DNA of 64,000 nucleotides from Certhia americana (Eukaryota; Chordata; Aves; Passeriformes; Certhiidae), in NCBI GenBank assembly GCA_018697195.1, contig CM031864.1, positions 30,056,198 to 30,120,197 on the forward strand, read 5' to 3'. The translations under genes and the position numbers were made by a program. The notes beneath the pieces are model-generated. The model ran no database searches. It was not told the DNA's origin and was given only the letters and a program-made list of their open reading frames with translations. Below are positions 35,384 through 51,538 of the stretch, in pieces. The number at the start of each line of letters is the position of its first letter. Positions within the stretch are counted from its first letter, which is position 1.

Positions 35384-37768
35384 GAGGCTATACTGTTCCT
35401 GCAGCCACATCCTTCGAGCACCAGGGAATGAGGCTGCCTTCAAGTGAGCAAAAAAGTGACATGGGCCACACTCAGCTCCTGTAATGCATCAAAACATTGC
35501 TGCTGGAAGTGAGAAGGTGGTTCTGGGCAGAAAATGTGCCTGTAAGTGGGAGATGGGGATGTCCCTTGGCGGAGGGACAGGACGTGGCCACAGGGTGCTC
35601 TGCAGTGGGAGCAGTTCCCTGTCTGTCCCCAGTTTTTGTAAAGATGTCTGTCGTGGTTCTGTGCTGCCCACTTTGGGAGAGAGAAAGAGAGGGAAGACTG
35701 CATTCCATGCAATGGCTTGGCTCCAAGACCTGGAAGATCTTTCCTGTATTGCACAAAATCCTGAATCTAGCCCATGGCAAGGCCATCAGCTTGGCAGCAG
35801 AGCAGCAGCACGCTCGGAAGTGCAACGGGCAGCGGGAACCTTCAGAGTATTTAGCAAACCTGAGACTTGAGCGGGATGTTGCCATCTGACAAGCTCCAAG
35901 CCAGCTTTCCTTGGATGGAGTCTCATGGGTCATCTTTTTTGAAGGATGGCAGGAGAAGGGAATCTGAAACACAGCTTTTCAACCTGGGCTTCTTGCCAGT
36001 CTTTTCACTTCGGGCCTTCTTGCCCCAGCCACTATGTGCATCAGGCAGCTTTTTCCAGACAGTGTGTCCAGAGAAGATGACCTTTGGAGAGGGGAGCAGG
36101 CTGGAAAGGCAGCTTCCTTTGGGGAGAAAACCTCTCTTTCTTTGTTCTCAGGTTTCAGGGCTTGGCCTGGGGCGGCTGAAGTGGGACCCTTGTCCTCGGA
36201 GGAGCTCTGGAGGCCCCAGCTTCTCATTAACAGATTCAGCTCATTCAAAGAACCCATTTCTTTTCAGTGAGAAGAATTCATATGCAAAGCACTGCGCAGA
36301 TCCCAGCCCAACTCTCCCTTCAGAGGAGGGGGTTTATGGCTGGACCTGACCTGGGAGCAATCCCACGTCCTTTGTTTGCTGATTTGTTCCTGCAGGGTTT
36401 AGGCAGCCCCAAGTCCACCCCTGAGATGCGGCTCCTCAAGGCTCCTCCTTGAGTGAGGACAATGGCTTACTCTGTCCCCCAGTGACCATTTGTTCTCTTG
36501 GTGCTGCTTGGGGACTCAGGTCTATCTCCCAAACTCTGCTAGGAAGAGGTGAAGTCCTGGCAGAGATTATCTTGGAGGGACTGAAGCTTTTCTCCATGGT
36601 TTATGCTCTGCTCCCCTGAGCCAGGCCAGCCTGTGGTCAGTGAGCTGGGTCACATCTGCTCAAATCTGGCCCAGCAGCAGAGCAGTGGTGAATCTCACTC
36701 TGCTTTCCTTGAAGTCCTGCCACTGCTGCTCTGAGCAGCTGGAGGGTGGTCCTGGCTGGGGTGGGGATGGCCATGCACCATCTCTCCCTTACAGTGTGCT
36801 CAGTGCAGCTGGAGAGTTTGAGATGTACTGGGTTTACCCATGCAGATAAGGGATTGATTATGATTCAGGGCTGTGACTGGAGCCTGCTAATCCTGCCCTG
36901 CTTAGGAAAGGGAAAACTGCTTTGTGAGATAAGAGAGTGGGATTTCTCCAGCCAGCTTCAGCATGGCTCCCCAGCATCAGCCTGCTTCCTCAGCTCAGGA
37001 GCCTGGCCTGGGGATTTGCGAGGTGCTCAGTGGGATGAGGAGGGGACCTGTGCATGGCCAGAATTTATCTGTGCTCCTCCAAGGACAGAGTGTACCAGTA
37101 AGACTCAGTAAGTTGAGCCCTCTGAGCCCAGAGTTTGGCTCTGGGGTGATGGATGGGTTGTTTGCACTGTGTTACTGGGGGAAGCTGGTGTGCTTAATGA
37201 GGTGGGGTTGTGAGGGTTTGTGCTTTGTGGGACATGGCAGAGGCAGGCTTGAAGCTGCTGTGAGTGAGAGGGGAGGAGGTGGTTTGTCCATTAGTGAGGT
37301 ATTGGGTTCTGATTGCCTTGTCTTTAATATGTGGAAACACTTCCAGCCTGCTTTCTGCTGCTGAACACTGCTCAGCCATCTCTCTGTGTGTGGTGCAAGA
37401 GGTGCTACCTGTCCCCAAATATCAGCTTTAAAAATTCCAGTCGGGGAGTCTTGCTGCCCAAGCCCATCAGCCTGCAGCAAAGCATCCACGAGGAAACGTG
37501 GATTTTGGCATCAGGACTGCAAGGAGAAAACCAGAAAATATTTCAGTTTGAACCACAGTAATAACTGGGCACGTGGGGCTGGTGTCAGAAGTTTCCATAT
37601 CAGCCTCAGTTACTGGCCATGAGCTAAACTGGTCAGCAGGAGCAGGATACTGGGAAGGGCTGGAAGGACGAGCTCATCTGTGTTCATTCAGCTTCCCCAG
37701 GAGTCGCATTTCACAGAGAATCTGGTTTTCAGTAATCACAGCAACATTGTGCTGGTTTGGTTTCTTCC

Positions 37769-37792
37769 TTTTTTTTTTTTTTTTTTTTTTTT
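37769..37792. repeat. Poly(T) run
   Basis: Twenty-four consecutive thymines. No retroelement body is recognisable on the downstream side. Confidence 0.92.
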
Positions 37793-38280
37793 GGCTATTT
37801 TAGATCATTGTCCAGTTTGGCAGGGGGGAGGGATATTTTTTATTTTTTCCACAGAATATGTTAGTAATAATTCTCCAGGTCTTTTGATCATTTTGCTGCC
37901 AGATCCTCACTCACTGTGGCAACTCATTTGGCATTTGGGATGGGGTTAGGAAAAAACTGGTGCAGATTCTTTGCCAGCACTATGAAATAAGTGTCTCTCT
38001 TCTGCAGCTTCCATGGCACATCCAAGCTGCATCCTCCTGAAGTGATGGAGAGCTGCTGCTGCGAGCTGAGAAACTTTCTGGCATGTGATAAATTCCCTTC
38101 CCCTGTTTTCTACACCCTAGAGCTAAGGTTTGAGGGAAATGCAGCCTTTTTTTATTTATGTTGAATTGAGCAAATAATTTGGACGCTTCCACCCCAGAAA
38201 GATGGGAAGTTACTGTTTTTCAAAGCTACATTTTTAAAGCAGTTTAATTGGTTTGAAATTGACCCAAATTTTAATTTAAA

Positions 38281-38310
38281 CAAGAAAGAGAGAAAGAGAG
38301 AGAGAGGAAA
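38281..38310. repeat. (GA)n purine tract
   Basis: AAGAAAGAGAGAAAGAGAGA-type polypurine run of about 30 bp. Confidence 0.85.
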
Positions 38311-39418
38311 TTGATAAAATGAAGTGGGAGGAGATTTCATTTTTGATTCAGGAAGCATTTTTGATTGATCTGAATTTGAGTTGTGATGCAAGTTTCCAAA
38401 CTGGTGGTGGGTAGGAGGGATCTGGGGGAAGTGCTGCTGTCCTGAGCATCTGCTGCTTCTGTTGTTGGCCCTGGCTGAGTCTCCACTTGGGCTTGTTGGC
38501 CATGGCTGGAGCTGACCTCTAGGACTACGTGGACAATTACTCTGAACTGATGGGACTTGCTCCTGTCTCTGTGGGAGTATCTTATCACAGTTTATGGGCT
38601 CTAGCAACATTTTTCTACCTTTAAAAGCATCTCTGCTCTGTTTCCAAAGAGCCCTGAAGGACACTCCTGTGTTGGGAAAAGAGGTTGGTTTACAATGATC
38701 CAGGGTGGCTTTGCAGTGCTTATGGGTACAAGCCTGTCTCTTGATTTGTTGCTGGGATTTTTGGTTTATTTTATGGCTTTGGACAGTGAAAATTGATGAC
38801 AGAAACAGCCCATCAGTTTCACAGAGTTCCTCCTTTTTTTTCTGGGAAATAAATAAGTAAGTAGATGCACAAAAAGTCATTTTGCCAGCTTCATTTTTCC
38901 ATGCTTCATCTCACGGCAGCCTGTTTTGGAAAATTTGAGCAAAAATCTGTTCATCCATTTGTAAGTTTTGGAAAGGTTGAAGTGAGGAGGGGAACTTTAA
39001 TGTCAATTTTAAGTAAGAAAACATGAGCTTCTCTTAACTCCTGTTCCCCGGAAGGGCATGTGTCTGTGTATTTAGAAATTCCAGCTTCTATTTATGTTGG
39101 AAATAGGGAATTGCATTTTGCCATTGATTTTCTCAGCGGCTTTACATAAACATAGTGAATGTATTCAACCAAGGTTTAAAACTCCTGTGATTACTTGACA
39201 TTGAATTACTCCACCTTTGTTACCAAGACTGTGATTCCCGTTTAAGGGGGACACTGTGTGCTTTGCCAAGAAGGGATTTCTGTTGTGTCCCTTTGACCTC
39301 TGATCTGGCAGTGTGAAGACCCAGCTAGGGGGTGCTTTAGTAACCTCTACAAAGCTCTGGGAGTTCATTTCTTCTGAGCATTGGATATTGAAGGCAACTT
39401 TGTGTTTAAGGAGAGTGC

Positions 39419-39545
39419 TGTGAGGGTGGTGAGGCCCTGGCACAGGTTGGACAGGGTAGTGTGAGGTGTCCCTCCCCATAGCAGGGGGTTGGAAGGAGAT
39501 GATCTTTAGGATCTCTTCCATCCTAAACCATTCCAGGAGTCTGTG
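39419..39545 (+). mobile_element. CR1 LINE 3'-end fragment with internal deletion
   Basis: Contains GGTGAGGCCCTGGCACAGG, then GAGGTGTCCCTCCCCATAGC, GGTTGGAAGGAGATGATCTT and CCTAAACCATTCCAGGAGTC, the sense-strand CR1 3' end. The stretch normally found between CACAGGTTG and the GGTGTCCCT segment is largely missing, so it is both truncated and internally deleted. Confidence 0.85.
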
Positions 39546-42192
39546 GTAGGTTCCAAGACTCTGGATTTTCCTTGCCGTGGGGAATTTGCTATTGCAGAAG
39601 AAAGTAAGCTGTAAATACACTTGGAAAGGAGGAAAAAACAAGAGTTTTGGTAGGTGCATGGAGTCTGGCAACTTCTCTGCACAGAGAAAGCTTGGGAAGG
39701 GCAACTCAAGCCTGTGGCATCGTGGATCAGCCAAGGAAGCAAATCCCAGTTCTCCTGACTTGGTTGCGACTACACAATATGAGCACGAGGAAGATGCAGT
39801 CCCTGAACGTGTACTTGTCTTCAAACATGAGGCAGGTGGGAGTGTTCTTATCCCAGGTTTGGTCTTCTGATCTTCAGCCTTCACAAATGTAGTCTCAGGC
39901 TTAAAATAAGGTGATTAGTTACTGGTTTTGTTAGGAGAGGCATTTGCTGGTATCGCAGCTGTCCCTGCGTTTGCTGGCTTTTGTTTAGACTTGGAGCTGT
40001 AAAAATATACATTTAAAAAAAACAACATTTTCCAGTGAGCTTGTGGGAGTCTTGAAGCTGTGTCTCCCCAAGCAAATGTTGTGGATCCTAAATCCCAAAA
40101 AGCTGGGTGAGAGCTGATGTCCCAGGAGTGTTTCAAACCCAGGCTGTTCACTGGGTAGGCATGTGCAGGACTTTTGGGGTTCCTAGGGAGAAATTGCCAC
40201 ATCTTCCTTGTCTGTACCACCCTCCCAGGCAGCCTACTTCCCAGGAAAGGGTTTGGAATACACCTTGGTGTCTGGGTTAGGTTTGGGCAGATGAGCTCCT
40301 TGGTGAGGGAGGAGGTATCCCACCCACTTGTGGCCGTGTGAGAGGACAGAGAGAGCGGCCAGAAGTGCTCCAGCAGCAGCAGACATCTCTGGTTTCCCCA
40401 TGAGAAAGTGACACCTAAGGCCCCCTCACAGCCTGACAGGGGAATTGTCTGTCCGCCTGTCTCTGAAACTCCGTTGTTGGTGGGTTGTTCCCGCCTCCCA
40501 GTACATCTTAGGCACAGTAGAGGCAGGAAAGAAAACCCTTCTGAAAATCACAACGTAATTACTCCCATCTGCTCCAGCACTGCTTCCCATTTCTGCCTGC
40601 CAGGATGCTTGTCTCCGATGCTAAGTAGCACATTATTTTCGATAAGTTGCAATCATTTACTTGAAATCTCCTTCTTCTTTAAAATGTCCCCCTGGAAAGG
40701 CAATTCAGCAAGTTGGGAATGGGCAGAAACAGCCATGATAAAACCCATCCAGAAGCAGCCGAGCCCGGGCGGGAGGGCGAGCGCTCCTCCCGAACTCATT
40801 AAAACCACCCAGCAGGTTCCTTTGTAGGGTGGGTTTGTTTAAATGCCCAGCCACCAGGTCCAGCCCTTGGCTGGTGGTGTCAGCAAACGGGGCTGCAGAG
40901 GAGCTGCCAACTCGTGTCATCAGAGGGAATCTTAACCAGGCAGTGACAGAAATTCAGCAGGACCTGGTTCCTTTGACTGCTGAAGGCAGCAGAGAAAGAG
41001 CAGTGCTGGCTCTGGGGGACCAATTTCTCCATTGTCACAACCTGGGCTGGTATCTTGACTCACCACCACACCCTGTGTCCTCTTGTCAGGGGCTGTATGG
41101 AGTCTGGCCCTGCTTTCCCACATCTCCTCAGCTTGAAGGCACTGACCACAGCAGGATAAGCTGCCCTTTCTAGAAGAAAGATGGGGCTGGAATGTCCTTT
41201 GCTGACATCACTGCTAGGCCACAGTCCCCTGCTTAGCTTCTGTCATCGCACCAAGCACGTTTGATTGCCTTCATGATGTCTCTGCTGCCTGCACACCTCT
41301 AATTTGGAGGGTTTGGAAGGGGTAAAGAGGAAAGAGTTGCTGAGTGGAAGTGTATTTTGGCATTGGAGAAGAGAGATGGCTGTGTGCTCAGCTCCTGTGC
41401 TTTTCAGATTCTTTTAGAAAAATGCTCCCAGGAAAATGGGGTAAATAAGGTAGGGGATGGTGGCAAGGAATGCCAGAGGAGTCTGATACCCTCCTTTGTG
41501 GATTACTTAGATGTCTTCACAGCCCAGGGCTATCCCCAGAGTGGTGTCTGGCAAGTGCTCTTTCTTCTGCCCCATGCCCCCCATCCTGGCTGTTCCTCAG
41601 ATTCCATGACCTGAGGGGACACCAGGTACAGGTGCCAAGGTGTGGGGACATGTAGGGTGCTGGCTGCTCATCTCATGTGAGCAAGGAGCTGGCTGCTTTG
41701 CAGGTGCTCCTTGGAGATGTGGAGCATCTTGGATTGTGGGAAGCATCTTGGAGCATCTGGAAGCTTTTGGTGTCTCAAGGCACTTTCCATCCTGTGTCCC
41801 TGAATCGCAGGGCAGGCAAAGAGCCAAGGAGTTGTTTTTTGCTTCTCTTCTCACCTGCTTCTCTGAGGTCAATCCTGCCACCACTGCCCATGTCCTGCAC
41901 TGCAGCCACACCACGGAGCCAGCCCAGGCCTGCCATGTGTGCATGTGCTCTGAACACTGTGGCTTTGATCCCTTCCTCAAGAAGGAAGAGCGAGCAAGTG
42001 TGGAAGCTGGGAGCCATCTTCCAGCTGCTGGAGTGGCTCTCTGTGACCCTGGTGGCCTGGACCACGGCTGGTGGCTCCGTGGTCCCCAGGTGCTCCTGCT
42101 GCTGCCATCAGGGATGGTGACCCTGTGGCAGCCACGTTCCAGCTGGGGGTGCAAGTGGGGACAGGGCACGTGGGTTTGCTTTTAAAACACCC

Positions 42193-42258
42193 ATATATAA
42201 CACACACACACACACATATATACATACATACATATATATATATATGTGTATATATAAA
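42193..42258. repeat. Compound (CA)n/(CATA)n/(TA)n microsatellite
   Basis: A run of CA repeats passes into TATACATACATA and then TATATATATA, followed at 42274-42291 by a TG run. The compound structure is likely to be polymorphic. Confidence 0.95.
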
Positions 42259-43059
42259 TTACTTTTATAATTGTGTGTGTGTGCGTGTATTTACATCTAA
42301 AAGCGCATTTTGATCAGCAGGGGACCTGGGCGAGGGCTGAGCACCATCTAGTGGCAAGCACCACGGCTCCGGAGGCTGCCGAGCCAGCAGGAAAGCAGCC
42401 AAGGACAGAAAGTCTTGCAGGAATTTTCCTTCTTCTGTCCCCCTCCCGGCCTTCCAGTCGCTATCTTTCTTCCTTTATTCCCCACTTTCTTTAATCAGGA
42501 GCAGCAAATGGGGGGGTCCTGAGGATGCTTGGATGCCTACATGCCTGTAGCCCCTTGGATCACTGAGGATCACCCTTGCTTCATTTATTCTGTTGTAATT
42601 TGGTGGAAGAGCAGGGTTCTTTTGCCACTAGCTGCCCAGGCACTACAGGTTAGGTGCTGCCAAACCCCCCCAGCCAGCAGAGCCTCATCCCATCACAGGG
42701 GGCAGTTTGGAGGCTGGGAGTTGCCAAGGAGCCCAACATCCCAGGCATCCTGGCAGGAGGTGTGTCAAAGCTGGGTCCAGCGCTGGGAAGATAAAAAAGG
42801 AGCTTTTAAATAATCATTTTGTCTTCTCCTCGGCTGAGCACAGCCTTTCAGGGCTAAATAAGCAGCATCAGTCCTGCTTAAGACACATCGGCCTCTCCAT
42901 TTATTTACTCCCAGGCTTTATTCTGAGCGAGCAGCCAAGCCCAGGCTGGGTTCAGGTCTCTGCTGTGGGGGACACATCTCCTCCATCGGGTGCTGGTCTG
43001 TGCATGTGGCACAGGAATAAAGCTCCCAGGAATACACAGCACTTTTCATCAGGAAGCAG

Positions 43060-43330
43060 CTCTCTAAACATAAACTAATTAATCACTCGTGCCTACCTGT
43101 CAGGTCAATGATTCCTGAGATTTTTAATCTAAAAATATTTCCCTTTTGAAATCCAGATGCGCTTGTTTTGGCAACTCCGCTTTTGATTTGTTTGTTTGAG
43201 GTGTTTTTTAATTTATTTTTTTCTTTATTTTTAACCTGTGATGCTTTCCTTTTGTATTCGGGCTTTTGATGTGCTTTAATTGACTGATTTATATTTATTT
43301 TTTTGTCCTGGAATAATAGGAATTTGTTCT
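43060..43330. promoter_or_regulatory. Putative PBX/HOX-motif element
   Basis: AT-rich, with TAATTAAT (43076-43083), GTCAATGATTCC, ATCTAAAAATATTTCC and TGATTTAT (43285-43292), a PBX-HOX composite consensus. The AT-rich texture continues in a second block at about 43610-43920. Confidence 0.4.
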
Positions 43331-45174
43331 CTTTATTTTCATGGCAAGCCTCTCTCCCTGCTCCATCATGTCAACTTTCCTCTTCTCTTTTTAAGGGATT
43401 TGCCTACTTTTGCCTCATGTTTCAGTTTATGGACCATGGACCCCAAACCATTTTCTTGATGACATCTGTCCTTTCCCCTTGGACCTATTTATCATGGCTG
43501 GGTGCCATGGGAAGCCTCCTGTGCTGGGGGGAGATGCTGGTCCTGTCTCCTGAGGGCTCAGCTTCAAATTTGGCACTCTGCCCTCATTCCTCCATATAGA
43601 AATGATCCTCCGTAGCATGGAATTACTTATTATTAGTTGTAGTTTTACTGTTCTTGGCCTTTTTTCTGCCCACCTTCCCACCTTTGTTGACAGTGCATGT
43701 TTTAATCACAAAAAAGTGCCGATAAACGCGTGAATGAATAACTGATCCAAACATATGAATAAAATAAAATTAAATGAATGAGTGAAATGTCCTGAAAATA
43801 GTAATTTCAGTAGGCTTTGAGGCTTTTTTAAAAAGCTCTTTTTAGTCTTAACCAAACCTCTCAACAGGGTCTTTTACTTCAATTTTATACTTATAATAGC
43901 TGTATCTTTAACTCAGTGCAGAGTGGGGGAGACCATACCCAGAGGTTGCTGGAGTTTTTTAGCTGCCTTGATTTTATTTCTTGTTGCTAACAGATCTTCC
44001 ACTACTTTTTTATTTTAACTGACAGCTATAATCACTTGCTCTTGTTTGTGCCATGGATTGTGAGGGGGTCAAATTCATCTCAGGTATCAGCAGGCTCAGC
44101 TTTATGAAAATCCACGCGACATTTCCCAGCTCTGGATGTGCAAAGAGTGTGTGCTCATGGGGTGGTGTGTGTGCTCAGAGCCCCTGTGCCAGATGAGATG
44201 AGGAAATACGATGGTTTTCCCTTAGGAAATGCCTTTTTTAATTCGCTCTTCAAGGATTTATTTTATTTATGTCATTCATGATGCAGCTGCGCACGTGTAA
44301 ATCTCACGTTATTGTTCCATGTTCGAACACAGACCACTGGAGGGGGACACAGGGGGAGCAATAGAGCACCTCCATTTTTCAGACGTGGGACTTCCCAAGC
44401 TGTTGGAATGCTCCCATGTTGTTTTTCCAGGAAAGCCCTCCCAGGAGAACTTTTACTTGGAGCAGTAATTTAGGCAGGTGGCACAAAGATGGGAGGAAGA
44501 TTCTCTTTTTGAAAAGTCACTCTGGGAGGTTTAATTCATTGTTGCTCCTTTTCTCAGCATGGTTTAGACATCCGTGGAACAACTGGATTCTTAAAGAAAA
44601 GGCATTTTTCCAAGAATAAAATTAATTTCATACATTTTTTCCCATATGCTCCCAGTGCATTGCTAAAAGCATGGACTTCAAGCCCTCTCCACAGTCCGTA
44701 TTTCAAGTTGCCCTGGGCTCTGTGTGTCTTTCTCTGCCATCTGGGGTTGATGTAAATGACATGTGGGTGACATGAGAGGACCCCTGAGCAAGATGTGATC
44801 AGGGCTAGAGACTTCCAACTTCCCCTCTCCTGCTTGAGTCAGGATATGGTCCCTATCACTTCTGGCAGTAAGCATGGGTACATTTATTGGCTTTTTTGGT
44901 TGCTGTTGCTTGGAGTTTTGCTGCTTATTCGAGCAGAAAGTGTGGCTTTCTAGGTTAGCTCTGTGGTGAGCTCACTGCCAGTTCTGCCCTACTTCTGTCC
45001 TGTGGGAAGGAGGGGAAGAGGTAGGGAGAGGAGCAGGGAGCTGGAGTGCCCCTGGAACAAGAGTAGTGATGAGTGAAGGCAAGCTTGGTGATGAGTACTT
45101 GGAGTGTCAGGATGCCTGTTGGGGAATCTGTTGGGAAGGTAGAGAACCCCTGCTGATGGGGTCAGTCCAGCTTG
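43331..45174. other. Intron 2 segment before the LTR complex
   Basis: AT-rich block 43610-43920 (ATTACTTATTATTAGTTG, AATAAAATAAAATTAAATG) and another near 44225-44330 (TTTTAATTCGCTC, ATTTATGTCATTCATGATGC) may be regulatory. The remainder up to the GGAT duplication preceding the LTR is anonymous. Confidence 0.55.
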
Positions 45175-45178
45175 GGAT

Positions 45179-46224
45179 TGATGCCTAGAGAGGCTGACCT
45201 GAAACAGAGGCTGGACAGCGTTAAAGTAATTAAGTAGGGATTTATTAAAAGGCCTTCAAAGGATACACCTTGTGTCGGAACCCAGGACATTCCTCTGGCT
45301 GTCTGGATGATTAGAGACCCTGGCAAGGGGCTCAGAGACCTTGGCACGGAATCAAAAACACTTGTGCCTTCAATTTTAGCCCATGGGAAAAATTACCAAT
45401 TTTGTGTGAGGATTTACAAGCCACAAGAGTTTGAGTAGAGTGATAGTTAATTTGTCACAGGGTGAAAAAGTAGAATTTTGGGGTTTTAGAATGGGGGTTC
45501 AAGGGGCAAGATGGAGGAATCTGGGTGTATTCTGTCCTTCTTCTTCTTCTTCTTCTTGTCCTCCATCTCCTGCTGTGATGGTGACACTTTCTAATTGGTT
45601 TAGAGCAGAGATAGACTGTCTAACATAGGTGATAGGGATTGGAAAATTATTGTAAATAAACCACACGTAGTTCTTAGTATAAAAAGTCAACGCCACCCTG
45701 AAGGTGGGGATTGTGCCTCAACCCGACCTGCAGAAGAGACCTCAGCAGGTTGGAGAAAGAATGGAATAGATAAGGAAAAATAAACAACCTTGGAAAGCAG
45801 AACAGATAAATCTCGACCTCCAGTCGCGGGGCTGGGAGAAAAAGGCTTTCTGAAATCTCGGGAGCCATCAAAATCATCAAACCCAAGAACCTTGGGTAGT
45901 ACAAGAGTATGGCCAGGGCTACACCTAAAATGTACCCCAAGTCAGGAGTTCTCACAGTTTTATAAGTTTTGCTCCATATTGGGGTTCATTGTCCAATTCC
46001 AGCTCCAGGTGATGCAGTCCCACCCTCCCAGATTGCTCTCCTCAATTCTCTGCTGTTTGCACTTTTTGGGCCTGAAGCTGCAGCTTTGGTGTCCTTGGTT
46101 CTGGGTCTGGAAAAGGATTGTTCTGTCTGCCTGAGCTGTAAAGAGAACTTGCTGACACTTGACATGAAGCTCAGAGTCGCACACTGAGGCAGTGCAGAAT
46201 CTGAAAGCTAAACTTAAGGCATCA
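45179..46224 (-). mobile_element. Solo LTR, family A copy 1 (interrupted by LTR-B)
   Basis: The element begins TGATGCC and ends GGCATCA, a terminal inverted repeat typical of an LTR, and is flanked by the 4-bp direct repeat GGAT (45175-45178 and 46225-46228). Without the nested insertion it is about 424 bp and aligns along its length with the copies at 49051 and 59284. Orientation is minus: read on that strand, a TTATAAAA box lies at 45958-45965 and the signal AATAAA at 45241-45246, near the 3' end. A 4-bp duplication suggests a class I (gammaretrovirus-like) origin. There is no internal coding sequence. It ends 69 bp before the PBX1 exon 3 acceptor. Confidence 0.88.
45273..45888 (+). mobile_element. 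Solo LTR, family B copy 1, nested in LTR-A copy 1
   Basis: This 616-bp insertion starts TGTCGG and is flanked on both sides by the 6-bp repeat ACCTTG (45267-45272 and 45889-45894). Removing it and one repeat restores LTR-A so that GGATACACCTTGGGTAG aligns with GGGTACACCTGGGCCA at 59361, which proves nesting. It is in sense orientation, with TATAAAAA at 45678-45685 and AATAAA at 45779-45784. It aligns with the copy at 49860 from the TTTGTCACAGGGTGA region through TAAACCC near the end. A (TTC)n microsatellite sits at 45538-45556. The 3' terminus reads AAGA rather than the usual CA. Confidence 0.88.
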
Positions 46225-46293
46225 GGATGAGCTTCCCTGAGTTAAGGCCCAGGTGTGACTCATGCTTTCCTCTCCCCATTGTGTCTCCTGCAG

Positions 46294-46538
46294 TGCTGAG
46301 CATCCGGGGGGCACAGGAGGAGGAGCCCACGGACCCCCAGCTGATGAGGTTAGACAACATGCTCCTGGCTGAGGGGGTGGCAGGCCCCGAAAAAGGAGGG
46401 GGCTCGGCCGCCGCTGCCGCCGCCGCCGCCGCGTCCGGAGGAGCCGGCTCTGACAACTCGGTGGAGCACTCTGACTACAGAGCCAAACTCTCCCAGATCC
46501 GGCAGATCTACCACACGGAGCTGGAGAAGTACGAGCAG
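46294..46538 (+). CDS. PBX1: PBX1 exon 3: end of PBC-A, polyalanine linker, start of PBC-B
   Basis: This is an internal exon of 245 nt (2 nt completing a split valine codon plus 81 codons), bounded by CTGCAG and CAG|GTAACA. It begins [16 protein letters not shown] and ends [10 protein letters not shown]. The PBC domain makes PBX1 partner with MEIS/PREP proteins, and the complex regulates developmental genes in the nucleus. The exon encodes the conserved [12 protein letters not shown] helix, a GPEKGGGS linker, a run of nine alanines coded by mixed GCC/GCT/GCG codons, and the opening PBC-B segment [18 protein letters not shown]. The G/A-rich linker before SDNSVEHS fits PBX1 better than PBX3. 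The splice acceptor lies only 69 bp after a nested solo LTR. The reading frame is intact, with no sign of decay. Confidence 0.97.
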
Positions 46539-51402
<4,864 letters not shown>

Positions 51403-51538
51403 GCGGAAGAGACGAAACTTCAACAAGCAAGCCACAGAAATCCTGAATGAGTATTTCTATTCCCATCTCAGCAACCCTTATCCCAGTGAGGAAGCCAAAG
51501 AAGAGCTAGCCAAGAAATGTGGCATCACAGTCTCACAG
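51403..51538 (+). CDS. PBX1: PBX1 exon 5: NLS cluster and homeodomain helices 1-2
   Basis: A 136-nt exon (1 nt finishing an arginine codon plus 45 codons) from GTGAAG to CACAG|GTGAGA. It encodes [20 protein letters not shown], then [20 protein letters not shown] and ITVSQ. The basic RRKRR is both a nuclear-localisation signal and the N-terminal arm of the homeodomain. SNPYPS is the three-residue loop extension between helices 1 and 2 that defines TALE homeodomains, and in PBX proteins it forms part of the pocket for the HOX hexapeptide. KKCGIT (glycine) and FNKQ (asparagine) fit PBX1, where PBX3 has serine at both places. The exon ends in phase 0 directly before helix 3. Confidence 0.98.

Larger units (their letters stand above)
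33966..43059. other. Intron 2 segment: CR1 copies, microsatellites, anonymous DNA
   Basis: Two CR1 fragments (34.6 and 39.4 kb) and several simple repeats are listed separately. At 38362-38369 a perfect TGATTGAT, the classic PBX-HOX composite motif, lies in an AT-rich block (38280-38400). The long minus-strand frames 38152-38880 and 39165-39884 have no known domain and partly overlap a purine tract or the CR1. I call no gene here. Confidence 0.6.
1..46293 (+). other. PBX1: PBX1 intron 2, 3' portion (about 46 kb)
   Basis: No exon is recognisable before 46294, and the sequence ends in a good 3' splice site (pyrimidine tract then CTGCAG at 46288-46293). The first exon seen begins with the second base of a codon, which matches the known junction before PBX1 exon 3. 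In mammals the intron before this exon is one of the largest in the gene and is full of conserved non-coding elements, so a gene-free 46 kb is expected. Between the separately listed repeats and putative regulatory islands the DNA is anonymous, moderately GC-rich and without credible coding capacity. That 46 kb of one intron is present is inferred from the absence of other genes. Confidence 0.8.

Noticed and set aside
38152..38880. 242-codon open frame on the minus strand
   Set aside because: Low-complexity composition, partly from a GA purine tract, with no domain or splice context. It lies in an AT-rich intronic block.
39165..39884. 239-codon open frame on the minus strand
   Set aside because: It runs through the antisense of a CR1 fragment and has no recognisable protein signature.
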